A program made the position numbers and the translations under genes. DNA of 64,000 nucleotides from Aestuariimicrobium sp. p3-SID1156 (GTDB lineage: Bacteria; Actinomycetota; Actinomycetes; Propionibacteriales; Propionibacteriaceae): NCBI RefSeq assembly GCF_025144225.1, contig NZ_JALXXB010000004.1, positions 162,527-226,526 of the forward strand. Reading direction: 5' to 3'. Below are positions 43,465-53,432 of the stretch, piece after piece (the stretch's first letter is position 1; each line of letters begins with the position of its first letter). The notes beneath the pieces were generated by a model. That model did no database searches, was not told the DNA's origin, and saw only the letters and a list, made by a program, of their open reading frames with translations.

Positions 43465-44154
43465 GTGGACTGGAGCCGCTTCCTCCTGCGCGTGGTCGAG
43501 ACCGCCTCGTCGGTGGCGCGCGGTCGTCCTGACCCCGGGATGGTCGACGGCGACACCGAATCCTGGCTGGTCGCGCTCGCGATCGCCTTCGTGTCGGCGG
43601 TGTCCGGCATGGTCGCCCACGCCGGGTTCCTGGCCATCAACAGGGTCCAGGGACGCCGCCTGGTCGCGGCGGCGGTGCTGGCTTTCGCCCAACTCCTGGT
43701 CGCGCTGGCCTTCCAGGGGGTGGTGCTCTGGCTCTGCCTCCTGCCGCTGGGTGAGGTGATGCCGGTGGGAACCATCGTTCGCGTGGTGCTGCTGTCCACG
43801 GCTCCGCTGTGGTGGGGTGCCATCGCCATCGCGCCCTATGTCGGCCCACTCGTGGGGCGCGTGCTGTGGGCCTGGACGCTCATCGCACTGGTCGGTCAGC
43901 TGGGCGTCCTGCTGCCCTGGGAACGCCGGTGGCAGATCGTGCTCGTGGTCGCAGTGGCCTGGCTCGCCGCCCGACTCGCAGCCGCTCTGGTCGACCCGCC
44001 CGTGCAGTGGGTGAGGCGTCGGGTCTGGCGATCGGTGATGGGTGCACCGATGGTGCTCAGCATCGACGAGCAGCTCGTGCGGGAGGCGCCGGTCGCGGTC
44101 GCGCAGAAGCTTGCCCCACCCGGTCGGGACCTGGGTCACAGGGTGGCGCGATGA
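43465..44154 (+). CDS. Membrane protein of unknown function
   Basis: 229 aa, GTG start. Four or five hydrophobic segments (for example VALAIAFVSAVSGMVAHAGF, then LVVALAFQGVVLWLCLLPLG-like helices and VVLLSTAPLWWGAIAIAPYV). No family recognised. Its stop overlaps the ATG of the following alpha/beta hydrolase gene, so the two are probably made together. Confidence 0.75.
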   Translation: MDWSRFLLRVVETASSVARGRPDPGMVDGDTESWLVALAIAFVSAVSGMVAHAGFLAINRVQGRRLVAAAVLAFAQLLVALAFQGVVLWLCLLPLGEVMPVGTIVRVVLLSTAPLWWGAIAIAPYVGPLVGRVLWAWTLIALVGQLGVLLPWERRWQIVLVVAVAWLAARLAAALVDPPVQWVRRRVWRSVMGAPMVLSIDEQLVREAPVAVAQKLAPPGRDLGHRVAR

Positions 44155-45095
44155 TCGAGGGCTTGGTCCTGGTCGTGCTGGGCACCGCGGCCCTGGCCTG
44201 GCTGGTGTCTCCTGTGGAGTCCCTGGTCTGGTGGGAGCGTCGCGGTGCTCGGGAGATGGAGGCCGCGGCCCAGGAGTACCTGGCCGCGATGGACGAACCC
44301 GGGGACGCGTCCCGAACCCCACGGACATTCCTGGTCTACCTGTCCGGGATTGCCGCCTTCGACGACAACCTGATCGCGCGGGCAGAGAGCCTGCTGCTCA
44401 GACGTTTGCAGGAGGGCGTTCCCGAGTTGACCATCCTGCACGAGATCTATCCGTACGCGGTGGACAATCGCGGGCTCATTGATGACCGTCGCAGCGGACG
44501 GTTCTGGCGCTGGTTCGCCGGCTGGCAAGGGCACAAGCGCTTTGCTGCGCTGTTCAACCTCGTGGTGAACATCCGCAACGTCTACCAGGTGATGGTCTCG
44601 GTGGACCCTCGCTACGGACCGGTCTTCTCCGCGGGTATCGCCCAGACGATCTGGCGCCAGGTGCGCGACGCCGGCTACGCCCCGCAGGATCGCATCGTCC
44701 TGTTGGGCTGGAGCGGTGGTGCCCAGATCGGCGCCGGAGCGGCCTGGTACCTGGGCGCTGCCGGCGCGCATGTCACCTTCCTGTCGATGGGTGGGATCTT
44801 CCACGCAGACCCTGGCCTGGAGCGCTGTGAGCGGATCATCCACCTGGTCGGCACCCGCGACTGGCAGGCCCGGTGGTTCGCGCCGTTGGTCTTCCCCGGG
44901 CGTCGCAGGTGGGTGAAGCGTTCATCGTGGAACCGGGCCCTGGCCGAAGGCCGGGCCACCCAGCGCTTCATTGGTCCCTTCAAGCACGTGGGGCGAGGCT
45001 CCTACCTGTCGGGCAAGCGACTGCCCGGTGGTGAGAGTTGCTTCGCAGTCACCGTGGCTGCTCTGGTCGAGGAACTGACCGCGGAGTCCAGGTGA
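44151..45095 (+). CDS. Membrane-anchored alpha/beta hydrolase-like protein
   Basis: 314 aa. An N-terminal membrane segment (MIEGLVLVVLGTAALAWLVS) precedes an alpha/beta hydrolase fold with TFLVYLSGIAAFDDN at strand beta-3 and the nucleophile elbow GWSGGAQ (S188). A late histidine candidate lies in GPFKHVGRGSYL. Resembles actinobacterial lipase-like proteins that occur with a small membrane partner; substrate unknown. Confidence 0.75.
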   Translation: MIEGLVLVVLGTAALAWLVSPVESLVWWERRGAREMEAAAQEYLAAMDEPGDASRTPRTFLVYLSGIAAFDDNLIARAESLLLRRLQEGVPELTILHEIYPYAVDNRGLIDDRRSGRFWRWFAGWQGHKRFAALFNLVVNIRNVYQVMVSVDPRYGPVFSAGIAQTIWRQVRDAGYAPQDRIVLLGWSGGAQIGAGAAWYLGAAGAHVTFLSMGGIFHADPGLERCERIIHLVGTRDWQARWFAPLVFPGRRRWVKRSSWNRALAEGRATQRFIGPFKHVGRGSYLSGKRLPGGESCFAVTVAALVEELTAESR

Positions 45096-45192
45096 TGACT
45101 GTCCCAAACCTCTGCCCCACACGACCCGCGCAGGCCCCGCCGGCGCCGTATGCTGAGGCTCGACCAGCGGAACCGTCGACAGGAGGTGTGGC

Positions 45193-48100
45193 GTGGTCAA
45201 GCTGAACCCCACAGTGTTCCTCGAATGGCCGGTCATTCGTCAGATCACCAGCGGTGACACCCTGGGGCGCGGTCCCGGAGTCACCTCCGCCAGGACACGC
45301 GAGATGCGCCCCCGCATCGCCGATGCCGACCGCGTCGCGCAGAGCGTTTGCCCCTACTGCGCCGTCGGGTGCGGCCAGCGTATCTTCGTCAAGGATGAGA
45401 AGGTTATCCAGATCGAGGGCGATCCGGATTCCCCGATCAGCCGCGGGCGCCTCTGCCCGAAGGGGGCGGCCTCCGAACAGTTGGTCAACTCCCCCCGTCG
45501 GGTGACCACGGTCCGCTACCGTCGCCCGCACGGCACCGAGTGGGAGGACCTCGACCTCGACACCGCGATCGACATGATCGCCGACCGCTTCGTCCAGGCC
45601 CGCCACGACTACTGGCAGGAAGAGGACGAGAAGGGCAACAAGAACCTGCGCCGGACCATGGGCATCGCCGCACTCGGTGGGGCCACCCTGGACAATGAGG
45701 AGAACTACCTCATCAAGAAGCTGTTCACCGCAGCCGGGGCAGTACAGATCGAGAACCAGGCCCGAATATGACACTCCGCCACGGTTCCCGGTCTGGGAAC
45801 CTCCCTTGGGCGAGGGGGCGCCACTCAACCCCTGCAGGACCTGGCCAACGCTGACTGCATCATCATCCAGGGTTCCAACATGGCCGAGTGCCATCCGGTG
45901 GGCTTCCAGTGGGTGACCGAGGCGAAGCTGCGTGGCGCACGCGTCATCCACGTCGATCCCCGCTTCACCCGCACCACCGCCCAGGCGGATCGACATATCC
46001 CGATCCGGGTGGGCAGCGACATTGCCTTGCTGGGTGCGCTGATCAACCACGTGCTGAGCAATGAGCTGTGGTTCAAGGACTACGTCCTCCACTACACCAA
46101 CGCGACCACGGTCGTCAGCGACGACTTCGTCGACACCGAAGAGTTGGACGGCCTGTTCAGCGGCTGGAACGACGAGACCCGCTCCTACGACATGAGCAGC
46201 TGGGCCTACGCCGAGCGCGACGACCTGCCCGAGGAGGCAGTCGACGGCGACTCCGGCGACGACGAGGTCGATGCACCCGATCCGGTCGACGAGTCCGGTC
46301 ACCTGATGTCGGAGACCTCTCGCGCAGACACCCAGGGCTCGGGTGGCCCGCCGCTGGAGCACGCGCGGATCAAGAAGGATCCGACCCTGCAGAACCCACG
46401 CTGTGTCCTCAACATCCTGCGACGTCACTACGCGCGGTACACCCCGGAGATGGTCGAGCGCGTCTGCGGCATCAGTCAGGAGGACTTCGCCTACCTGGCC
46501 GACTCGATCGTCCAGAACTCCGGGCGTGATCGCACCACCGCCTTCTGCTACGCGGTGGGCTGGACGCAGCACAGTGACGGCGCCCAGATGATTCGCACTT
46601 CGACGATCCTGCAGCTGCTCATGGGCAACATTGGACGCCCGGGCAGCGGTGTCATGGCACTTCGCGGCCACGCGTCGATTCAGGGCTCCACTGACATCCC
46701 AACGCTCTACAACCTGCTGCCGGGCTACCTCCCGATGCCGTTGGCTGGCTCCAGCGACACCCTGGCCCAGTACGTGGACAACATCGCATCCACGAAGCAG
46801 AAGGGCTATTGGGCCAATGCGGACACCTACGCCGTCAGCCTGCTGAAGGCCTGGTGGGGTGAGAAGGCCACGGCCGAGAACGACTGGGGTTTCGCCTACA
46901 TCCCACGCCTCACCGGCGCCCATGGCACCTACCAGACCGTGATGGCCATGCTGGAGGACAAGGTCGCCGGCTACTTCGTGCTGGGCCAGAACCCGGCCGT
47001 CGGTTCGGCCCATTCCCGCATGCAGCGGAGGGGCCTGGCGCACCTGAAGTGGCTTGTCGTCCGTGACCTGCAGATGATCGAGACGGCAAGCTTCTGGAAG
47101 GACAGCCCCGAGATCGAGACCGGCGAGCTGCGCACCGAGGACATCGCCACCGAGGTCTTCTTCCTGCCGGCCGCCAACCATGCCGAGAAATCGGGCACCT
47201 TCACCCAGACCCAGCGGCTGCTGCAGTGGCGCCACAAGGCGGTGTCCCCGCCGGGTGACTGCATGAGCGAGCTGCAGTTCTTCTACCTCCTGGGTCAGAA
47301 GATCCGCGAGCGGTTGGCCGGTTCACCCCTCGAGCGTGACCAGGGCCTGCTCGACCTGACCTGGGACTACCCGCTGGACGAGGAGGGGGAGGTCGACCCC
47401 GAAGCCGTCCTGAAGGAGATCAACGGGTACCAGTTGACCGGCCCGAAGGCCGGACGCCTGCTGTCCTCCTACACCGAGATGAAGGCTGACGGCTCCACCT
47501 CTGGGGGCTGCTGGATCTACACCGGCGTCTACGCCGACGGCATCAACATGTCGGCCCGTCGCACCCCGCACGGCGGAGACCAGCCGCTGGAGCACGAGTG
47601 GGGCTGGGCCTGGCCCGCTGACCGGCGCATCCTCTACAACCGCGCGTCGGCTGACCCCGACGGCAAGCCCTGGAGCGAGCGCAAGAAGCTGGTCTGGTGG
47701 GATGAGGACGCCAAGCGCTGGACCGGCGACGACGTCCCTGACTTCCCGGTCGGGACGCGTCCGGACTATGTTGCACCCGACACCGCCGGTGGTCCCGAGG
47801 CGCTCAGCGGCACAGACCCCTTCATCATGCAGGCCGATGGCCTGGGCTGGCTCTACGCGCCCCGCGGCATGGTGGACGGCCCGATGCCCACCCACTACGA
47901 GCCTGCCGAATCACCCGTGGTGAACCCGGTGTACGGCGTGCAGGCGAGCCCGACGCGCAAGACCTTCCGGCGCCAGGACAACCTGTTCGCAGCCTCCGGC
48001 AACGAACCGGGGGCCGAAGTCTTCCCGTTCGTGTTCACCACCTACCGCCTCACCGAGCACCACACCGCCGGTGGCATGAGCCGGTGGTTGCCCTACCTGT

Positions 48101-48564
48101 CCGAGCTGCAGCCCGAGATGTTCTGCGAGGTCTCCCCGGAGCTCGCCAACCTCCGCGGTCTGGAGAACGGCGGCTGGGCCACGCTGGTGTCGCCACGCGC
48201 GGTGATCGAGGCGAGGGTGCTGGTCACCCCGCGCATGCGTCCGCTGGTCGCCGACGGACGCACGGTGCACCAGATCGGCCTGCCCTATCACTGGGCCGTC
48301 GGTGGCCGCGCCATCGTCACCGGAGACTCCGCGAACGACCTGCTCGGCGTCGTGCTCGACCCCAACGTCAACATCCAGGAAGCCAAGGCAGCTGCCTGCG
48401 ACATCCGGCCCGGGCGCCGACCCCAGGGGGCAGCGAGGTTGGAGATGCTGGCCGAGTACCAGGGCCGCGCTGGCCTGACGGTCGAGACCAGCCAGGAGGC
48501 CCCGGAGCGGCTGGAGCCTGCCAGGGGTCCACAGCCCGCTGAGCAGGTGGAGGAGGAGGCATGA
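45193..48564 (+). CDS. fdhA: Formate dehydrogenase catalytic subunit, selenoprotein read through an in-frame UGA
   Basis: 1123 aa when UGA at 45769-45771 is read as selenocysteine (residue 193), in the context ARI-Sec-HSATVPGLGTSLGRGA, the classical Sec site of formate dehydrogenases. The frame resumes without change after the UGA. FeS motif C53-x2-C56-x3-C60 with C88 is at the N-terminus; molybdopterin domains follow. There is an acidic insertion around residues 350-385. No twin-arginine signal, so the enzyme faces the cytoplasm. GTG start with AGGAGG 6 nt upstream. Oxidises formate to CO2. A simple gene finder would split it into two genes at the UGA. Confidence 0.95.
45769..45806 (+). promoter_or_regulatory. 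SECIS element after the Sec UGA of fdhA
   Basis: From the UGA, a hairpin forms with arms GGTTCCC (45783-45789) and GGGAACC (45795-45801) and apical loop GGTCT. The same GGUCU loop is the SelB-binding part of the E. coli fdhF SECIS. The distance from UGA to the stem (11 bases) is within the bacterial range. It lets SelB deliver Sec-tRNA instead of termination. Confidence 0.88.
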
Positions 48565-49673
48565 TCAACGTCCTCGAGGCGATCCGTCAGTGGGGGCCGG
48601 GCTCGCGAACCTGGTGGCAGAACCAGCTCAGCGGCGCCACCGACCCGATCACCGACGCCGGTTGGGGTGAGGGCCACGTTCGCAAGGGGTTCTTCACCGA
48701 CACCTCCATCTGCATCGGCTGCAAGGCCTGCGAGGTGGCGTGCAAGGAGTGGAACCGCGTCCCGGCTCGTACGGCTTCTGAGCACGGCGGCCAGATGCTG
48801 GGCAGCTCCTATGACAACACCGGCCACCTGGGGGCCGACACCTGGCGGCACGTCGCCTTCATCGAGCAGGCTCCCGACCAGCTCGTCAGGGCCCGTGAGT
48901 CCGGCGCGGCATTGAGCAAGCCGGTCAGCCTGGGCATGCCCACGCGCCGCCGGGCCGACGAACAGGACGCACCCAGCCCGCCGGCTGGTGGCGTCCCCCA
49001 CGCATCGATGCTGGCGACCGAACCGGTCGGCCTGCCGGCGGTGCGCTGGCTGATGAGTTCGGACGTCTGCAAGCACTGCACGCATGCCGGCTGCCTGGAC
49101 GTGTGCCCGACGGGTGCCCTGTTCCGTACCGAGTTCGGCACCGTCGTGGTGCAGGCCGATGTCTGCAATGGCTGCGGTTACTGCGTGGCGTCCTGCCCCT
49201 TCGGGGTGATCGGGAGGCGGGAGGATGGCATCGTCGAGCTCGCCCCCGCCCACGACGGCAAGGAGGCGGTGACCGCCAAGGTCCTCAATGGCGGCGTCGC
49301 GCAGAAGTGCACGCTCTGCTACGACCGGCTGGTCGACGGCATGACCCCCGCCTGCGCGCAGACCTGCCCGACCACCTCGATCAAGTTCGGCGACCATTCC
49401 GACATGGTGGCGAAGGCGCGCGAGCGGCTGGCCGAGTTGCACGCCCAGGGTCATACCGAGGCGCGCCTGTATGGCGCCAACCCCGATGATGGCGTTGGTG
49501 GCACCGGCTCGGTCTTCCTGCTGATGGACGATCCGGAGGTGTACGGCCTCCCGCCGGACCCGGTGGTGACCACCCACGACCTGCCGAAGATGTTCACCAT
49601 GGCCGGCATCGCCGGAACCGCCATGCTCGGCGTGGTGCTGTCGATGTTCGTGGGCCACGGGAGGATGCAGTGA
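48561..49673 (+). CDS. fdhB: Formate dehydrogenase iron-sulfur subunit
   Basis: 370 aa. Four cysteine clusters: CIGCKACEVACKEWN (C51, C54, C57, C61), CKHCTHAGCLDVCP, CNGCGYCVASCP and CTLCYDRLVDGMTPACAQTCP, enough for four 4Fe-4S clusters, as in FdnH/FdoH. A C-terminal membrane helix (MAGIAGTAMLGVVLSMFVG) anchors it. Carries electrons from FdhA to the membrane subunit. ATGA overlap with fdhA. A hydrophilic insertion of about 55 residues (70-125) separates cluster 1 from cluster 2. Confidence 0.95.
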   Translation: MINVLEAIRQWGPGSRTWWQNQLSGATDPITDAGWGEGHVRKGFFTDTSICIGCKACEVACKEWNRVPARTASEHGGQMLGSSYDNTGHLGADTWRHVAFIEQAPDQLVRARESGAALSKPVSLGMPTRRRADEQDAPSPPAGGVPHASMLATEPVGLPAVRWLMSSDVCKHCTHAGCLDVCPTGALFRTEFGTVVVQADVCNGCGYCVASCPFGVIGRREDGIVELAPAHDGKEAVTAKVLNGGVAQKCTLCYDRLVDGMTPACAQTCPTTSIKFGDHSDMVAKARERLAELHAQGHTEARLYGANPDDGVGGTGSVFLLMDDPEVYGLPPDPVVTTHDLPKMFTMAGIAGTAMLGVVLSMFVGHGRMQ

Positions 49674-50815
49674 GCACGAGCCCCTTCGACAACGACCGCG
49701 GAATGCCGCGTGCTGACCGTGCTGACCGTGCGGGCAGCGAGCGTTCGGGTGGTGGGCGGAAGCGTCGCCGCGACGGTGGCCGCCGGGGCGACCCGAACGC
49801 GACCGTCCCCGATGTGGAGTTCACCAGCTACTACGGCCGCAATGTGGTCAAGCCTGCCCCCTGGACCCACGAGATCGCCGACTACCTCTTCCTGGGTGGC
49901 CTGGCGGCCGGGTCGGCACTGATCGGTGCCGGCGCCTCGATCACCGGACGCAAGCGGCTGCGGCGTCGGGCCCGGCTCTCCTCGCTGGTGGCCGTGGGCC
50001 TGGGTGGGAACGCGCTGATCGCCGACCTGGGGCGTCCCGAGCGGTTCCTGAACATGATGCGCACGGTGAAGCTGACCTCGCCGATGAGCGTCGGGTCGTG
50101 GATCCTGGCCGGGTTCTCGGTGACCACCGGCGCGGCGACGGCGCTCGGCATTCTGCGCGATGACCTCGCGTTCACCAATGAGCTGCGCGAGAAGCTGCAC
50201 CTCGAGGGGCCCGTGAGCTCAGAACTGCTGAAGTACGCCGATGGGTTGATGACTGGCGGCTCGGCCTTCTTCTCGCCTCCGCTGGCCGCCTACACCGCGG
50301 TGCTGCTGGCCGACACCGCCACCCCGCTGTGGCACCAGAGCTACCGCGAGCTGCCCTTCATCTTCGTCTCCTCGGGCACGGCGGCCGGGGCGGGGTTGGC
50401 GATGATCACCACCCCGACCAGCGAGACCGGCCCGGTCAGGCAGCTGGCCGTGGTCGCGGGCGCCGCTGACCTGGTCGCCGACAAGCTGCTGGAGAGGCGC
50501 CTCGGTGAAGAGGGCCAACCCCTGCACGAGGGTGCGGCCGGCAAACTCCACACCGCCGCGAAGGCGCTGACCATGGTGGGAATGGCCGGTGCGATCGTGG
50601 CCGGCCGGAGCCGGGCCGCCAATGCGGTGGCGGGCGTCGCCCTGCTCGCTGGATCCGCGTGCATCCGCTATGCCTTCTGGAAGGCGGGCAATGCGTCGGC
50701 GGAGGATCCGATCTACACGATCCGCCCGCAGCGCCGCCGCGCCGAGGCCAAGCGGGCCAAGGGCCTGGGCGTCGACCAGCCGGGCGGGGAGTGGCCTGGC
50801 CATTCGGGCCGCTGA
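49670..50815 (+). CDS. NrfD/polysulfide reductase-type membrane subunit of formate dehydrogenase
   Basis: 381 aa. After a basic 45-residue N-terminus, TSYYGRNVVKPAPWTHEIADYLFLGGLAAGS is the NrfD-like entry segment, followed by about eight membrane helices (GRPERFLNMMRTVKLTSPMS between helices is typical). Passes electrons to menaquinone. It replaces the cytochrome b subunit of enterobacterial enzymes. GTG start nested in the fdhB stop (GTGA). Ends 1 base before the selD stop on the other strand. Confidence 0.9.
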   Translation: MSTSPFDNDRGMPRADRADRAGSERSGGGRKRRRDGGRRGDPNATVPDVEFTSYYGRNVVKPAPWTHEIADYLFLGGLAAGSALIGAGASITGRKRLRRRARLSSLVAVGLGGNALIADLGRPERFLNMMRTVKLTSPMSVGSWILAGFSVTTGAATALGILRDDLAFTNELREKLHLEGPVSSELLKYADGLMTGGSAFFSPPLAAYTAVLLADTATPLWHQSYRELPFIFVSSGTAAGAGLAMITTPTSETGPVRQLAVVAGAADLVADKLLERRLGEEGQPLHEGAAGKLHTAAKALTMVGMAGAIVAGRSRAANAVAGVALLAGSACIRYAFWKAGNASAEDPIYTIRPQRRRAEAKRAKGLGVDQPGGEWPGHSGR

Positions 50816-50816
50816 A

Positions 50817-51839
50817 TCACCTGACGACGAGGATGTGCTCTCCGCGGGGCACGAACTCACCGATCACGGGCGCGTTGATGCCGACGTCGGGCAGGGTTCC
50901 GGCGAGCAGCAGGCCACCGGAGGTCTGCGCATCGGCCAGTAGCACCAGCTCGTCCTCGTCGATGCCCTCTGCCGACAGGTGCGGACGCACCCAGTCCAGG
51001 TTGCGCCGGCTCCCGCCCGGGACGAACCCCTCGGCGAAACTCTCCCGGACCCCGGCGAGGTAGGGGACGGCCTCGGCGTTGACGACGGCCGTCACTCCGG
51101 AGGCGCGCGCCATCTTGAACAGGTGCCCGAGCAGGCCGAATCCGGTGACGTCGGTGGCGACCCTGATCCCGGCGGCGACGGCGGCCCGTGAGGCCACCTC
51201 GTTGAGCTGGGTCATCGAGTCGATCGCCTGGGGGAAGTCCTCCCCGGTGACCTTGTGGCGGTTGTTCAGCACCCCGACCCCGAGAGGCTTGGTCAGGGTG
51301 ATCGCGTCGCCAGGTCGGGCAGCATCGTTGCGCAGCAGCTGCTCCGCGCGTCCCATGCCGGTGACCGCGAGCCCGTAGATCGGTTCGGGGGAGTCGATGG
51401 AGTGCCCACCTGCCAGCGGGATGCCGGCCTGGTCGCAGACGGCCAGCCCGCCGCGCAGCACTTCGCTGGCCAGCGCGGCCGGGAGCCGATCCCGGGGCCA
51501 TCCCAACAGGTTGATCGCCAGCACCGGCCGGGCGCCCATCGCGTAGATGTCGCTGAGGGCGTTGGCGGCGGCGATGCGTCCCCAGGTGTAGGGGTTGTCG
51601 ACCACCGGGGTGAAGAAATCGGTCGTCGACACGACCACCTCATCGCCGTGCTTGTCGTCGAGCCGGACAGCGGCAGCGTCGTCGCCGTCCTCGAGGCCCA
51701 CCACCAGCTGGGGGTGCGGTCGGCCGACCAGCCCCGACACCATCTGCTCCAGCTCACCCGGCGGAATCTTGCATGCGCAACCGCCACCGTGGGCGAACTG
51801 GGTGAGCCGGGGGATCATGCGCTCGGCGGTCTCGGGCAT
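50817..51839 (-). CDS. selD: Selenide, water dikinase (selenophosphate synthetase)
   Basis: About 340 aa. Makes selenophosphate from selenide and ATP, the Se donor for Sec-tRNA. The catalytic loop is GGCACKIPPGELEQM: a Cys form of SelD, not a selenoprotein, with Lys in CACK. ATP-binding AIRM-type segments follow (DDAAAVRLDDKHGDEVVVST, YAMGARPVLAINLLG). Start at 51839 (MPETAER), 44 bases from tRNA-Sec and divergent from it. Confidence 0.96.
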   Translation of the reverse strand: MPETAERMIPRLTQFAHGGGCACKIPPGELEQMVSGLVGRPHPQLVVGLEDGDDAAAVRLDDKHGDEVVVSTTDFFTPVVDNPYTWGRIAAANALSDIYAMGARPVLAINLLGWPRDRLPAALASEVLRGGLAVCDQAGIPLAGGHSIDSPEPIYGLAVTGMGRAEQLLRNDAARPGDAITLTKPLGVGVLNNRHKVTGEDFPQAIDSMTQLNEVASRAAVAAGIRVATDVTGFGLLGHLFKMARASGVTAVVNAEAVPYLAGVRESFAEGFVPGGSRRNLDWVRPHLSAEGIDEDELVLLADAQTSGGLLLAGTLPDVGINAPVIGEFVPRGEHILVVR

Positions 51840-51882
51840 GACAGCATCATAGGTAGGCTGCGGGGGCAGCACGGTGCGCGAG

Positions 51883-51978
51883 GGAGGCGTCTGGGTTCCT
51901 GGTGGGCTCCACGGTCTTCAACACCGATGAGGCCGAGTACCTCGGTCTGGCGGGTTCGATTCCCGTCCGCCTCCGCCA
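51883..51978 (+). tRNA. selC: tRNA-Sec (anticodon TCA)
   Basis: 96 bases including an encoded CCA. The acceptor stem GGAGGCG pairs with CGCCTCC (51968-51974), followed by discriminator G and CCA. The anticodon loop CTTCAAC has TCA at 51918-51920, which reads UGA. A long extra arm (CCGAG/CTCGG) and the GGTTCGATTCC T-loop are present. Length, long variable arm and position between selD and selA identify tRNA-Sec. Confidence 0.95.
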
Positions 51979-52007
51979 CCGGCTGCTGACTTCGAGGGGA
52001 GCATTCG

Positions 52008-53432
52008 ATGGAGGAGGACCCGCGGCGCCGGGTGCCGCGCACGGACCTGCTGCTGCGCGACCCGCGGGTGGAGGCCGCCTCCGACCGTCTGGGCCCGACC
52101 ATGATCAAGGATGCCGTGAGACGCGCGCAGAGCCGGGTTCGTTCCGGTGAGCTCGCACCAGAGATGATCATGGACGCGGTGCTCGCCGACCTGCCGGGTC
52201 TTGCCTGCAGCCTGCGTCGGGTGCTCAATGCGACCGGCGTGGTCGTGCACACCAACATCGGGCGCGCCCCGCTCTCTGCCGCGGCGCGTGAGGCGCTGCT
52301 GGCTGCGTCAGGTTATGTGGACGTCGAGATGGACCTGGCCACCGGGCAGCGTGCCCGGCGTGGAGCGGGAGCCCTCGACGCGCTGCTGGAACGCGTCCCC
52401 GAGGCCGAGGCAGCGCTGGTGGTGAACAACGGCGCGGCGGCATTGCTGCTGGCCACCACGGCATTGGCCAGTGCTGGGGCTGGCGATGCGGGGGCTTGGG
52501 CTGGCGGCTCCGGGGTGGTCGTCGTGTCGCGCGGGGAGATGGTTGAGATCGGCGACGGCTTCCGGCTGCCTGAGCTCATCGAATCCACGGGAGTGCGGCT
52601 GCGCGAGGTCGGCACCACCAACCGCACCCACCTGCGCGACTACCAGGAAGCCACCGGGCCCGGCGTCGGCGCGATCCTGAAAGTGCATCCCAGCAACTTC
52701 CGGGTGGAGGGATTCACCAGCGAGGTGGGCATCGAGGACCTCGCCGGTCTTGGCCCACCGGTGATCGCTGACATCGGCAGCGGGCTGCTCACCCACGACG
52801 CCGTGCTGCCAGGCGAGCCGGACGCGGCCACCGCCCTGCGGCAGGGCGCTGCTGTCGTCACCTGCTCGGGGGACAAGCTGCTCGGTGGGCCCCAGGCCGG
52901 AATCCTGCTCGGGAAGCACGAGATCATCGAAAAGCTGCGTCGCCACCCCATGCAGCGCGCCATGCGGGTCGACAAGCTCACCCTGGCGGCGCTGGAGGCA
53001 ACCCTGCGCGGACCCGAGCCGCCAGTGACCCGGTTCCGGCACCTGCGCGCCGAGGACTATGCCGAGCGGACCCACGCGCTCGCCGAGGCCGTCGGTGGCC
53101 GTGTCGTGGCGGTGGCTGGTCGCGTGGGCGGGGGAGGTGCTCCCGGGGTCGAGCTCCCCGGTCTGGCGGTGGCATTGCCGACCGGGCAGAAAGCCAGGGC
53201 GTCCAAACCTGAGCAATTGGCGCATGCGCTGCGCACCGGTGACCCCGCCGTGCTCGCCCGTGTGGAGGACGGCCAGTGCCTGGTTGACCTGCGCTGTATC
53301 GAGCCTGACCACGACCTATCGCTGTGTGCTGCCGTACAGGCAGCACTTGGCGACAGTGCTGTACAGGCCCTACCCCGAAGTGCTGCCGCTGAGGCAGCAG
53401 AGGGTGATAGCGCTGCGGAGACTGCCCGATGA
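52008..53432 (+). CDS. selA: L-seryl-tRNA(Sec) selenium transferase
   Basis: 474 aa PLP enzyme that converts Ser-tRNA(Sec) to Sec-tRNA(Sec). PLP lysine is K290 in CSGDKLLGGPQAG. Other family segments: LRRVLNATGVVVHTNIGRAP and VNNGAAALLLA. The last 25 residues are Ala-rich (RSAAAEAAEG) and the DNA there forms two small hairpins. It lies 29 bases after tRNA-Sec and overlaps selB by ATGA. Confidence 0.96.
   Translation: MEEDPRRRVPRTDLLLRDPRVEAASDRLGPTMIKDAVRRAQSRVRSGELAPEMIMDAVLADLPGLACSLRRVLNATGVVVHTNIGRAPLSAAAREALLAASGYVDVEMDLATGQRARRGAGALDALLERVPEAEAALVVNNGAAALLLATTALASAGAGDAGAWAGGSGVVVVSRGEMVEIGDGFRLPELIESTGVRLREVGTTNRTHLRDYQEATGPGVGAILKVHPSNFRVEGFTSEVGIEDLAGLGPPVIADIGSGLLTHDAVLPGEPDAATALRQGAAVVTCSGDKLLGGPQAGILLGKHEIIEKLRRHPMQRAMRVDKLTLAALEATLRGPEPPVTRFRHLRAEDYAERTHALAEAVGGRVVAVAGRVGGGGAPGVELPGLAVALPTGQKARASKPEQLAHALRTGDPAVLARVEDGQCLVDLRCIEPDHDLSLCAAVQAALGDSAVQALPRSAAAEAAEGDSAAETAR

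Noticed and set aside
43186..44328. 380-codon minus-strand frame before ilvD as a whole
   Set aside because: Most of it is antisense to the membrane-protein gene; only the last 62 codons look protein-like and are listed at low confidence.
45049..47235. 728-codon minus-strand frame opposite fdhA
   Set aside because: Shadow of the fdhA frame in high-GC DNA; the product has no recognisable motifs and fdhA is well supported.
45880..48564. Separate formate dehydrogenase gene starting at 45880
   Set aside because: Same frame as the upstream part, separated only by the Sec UGA with its SECIS hairpin; one selenoprotein explains both.
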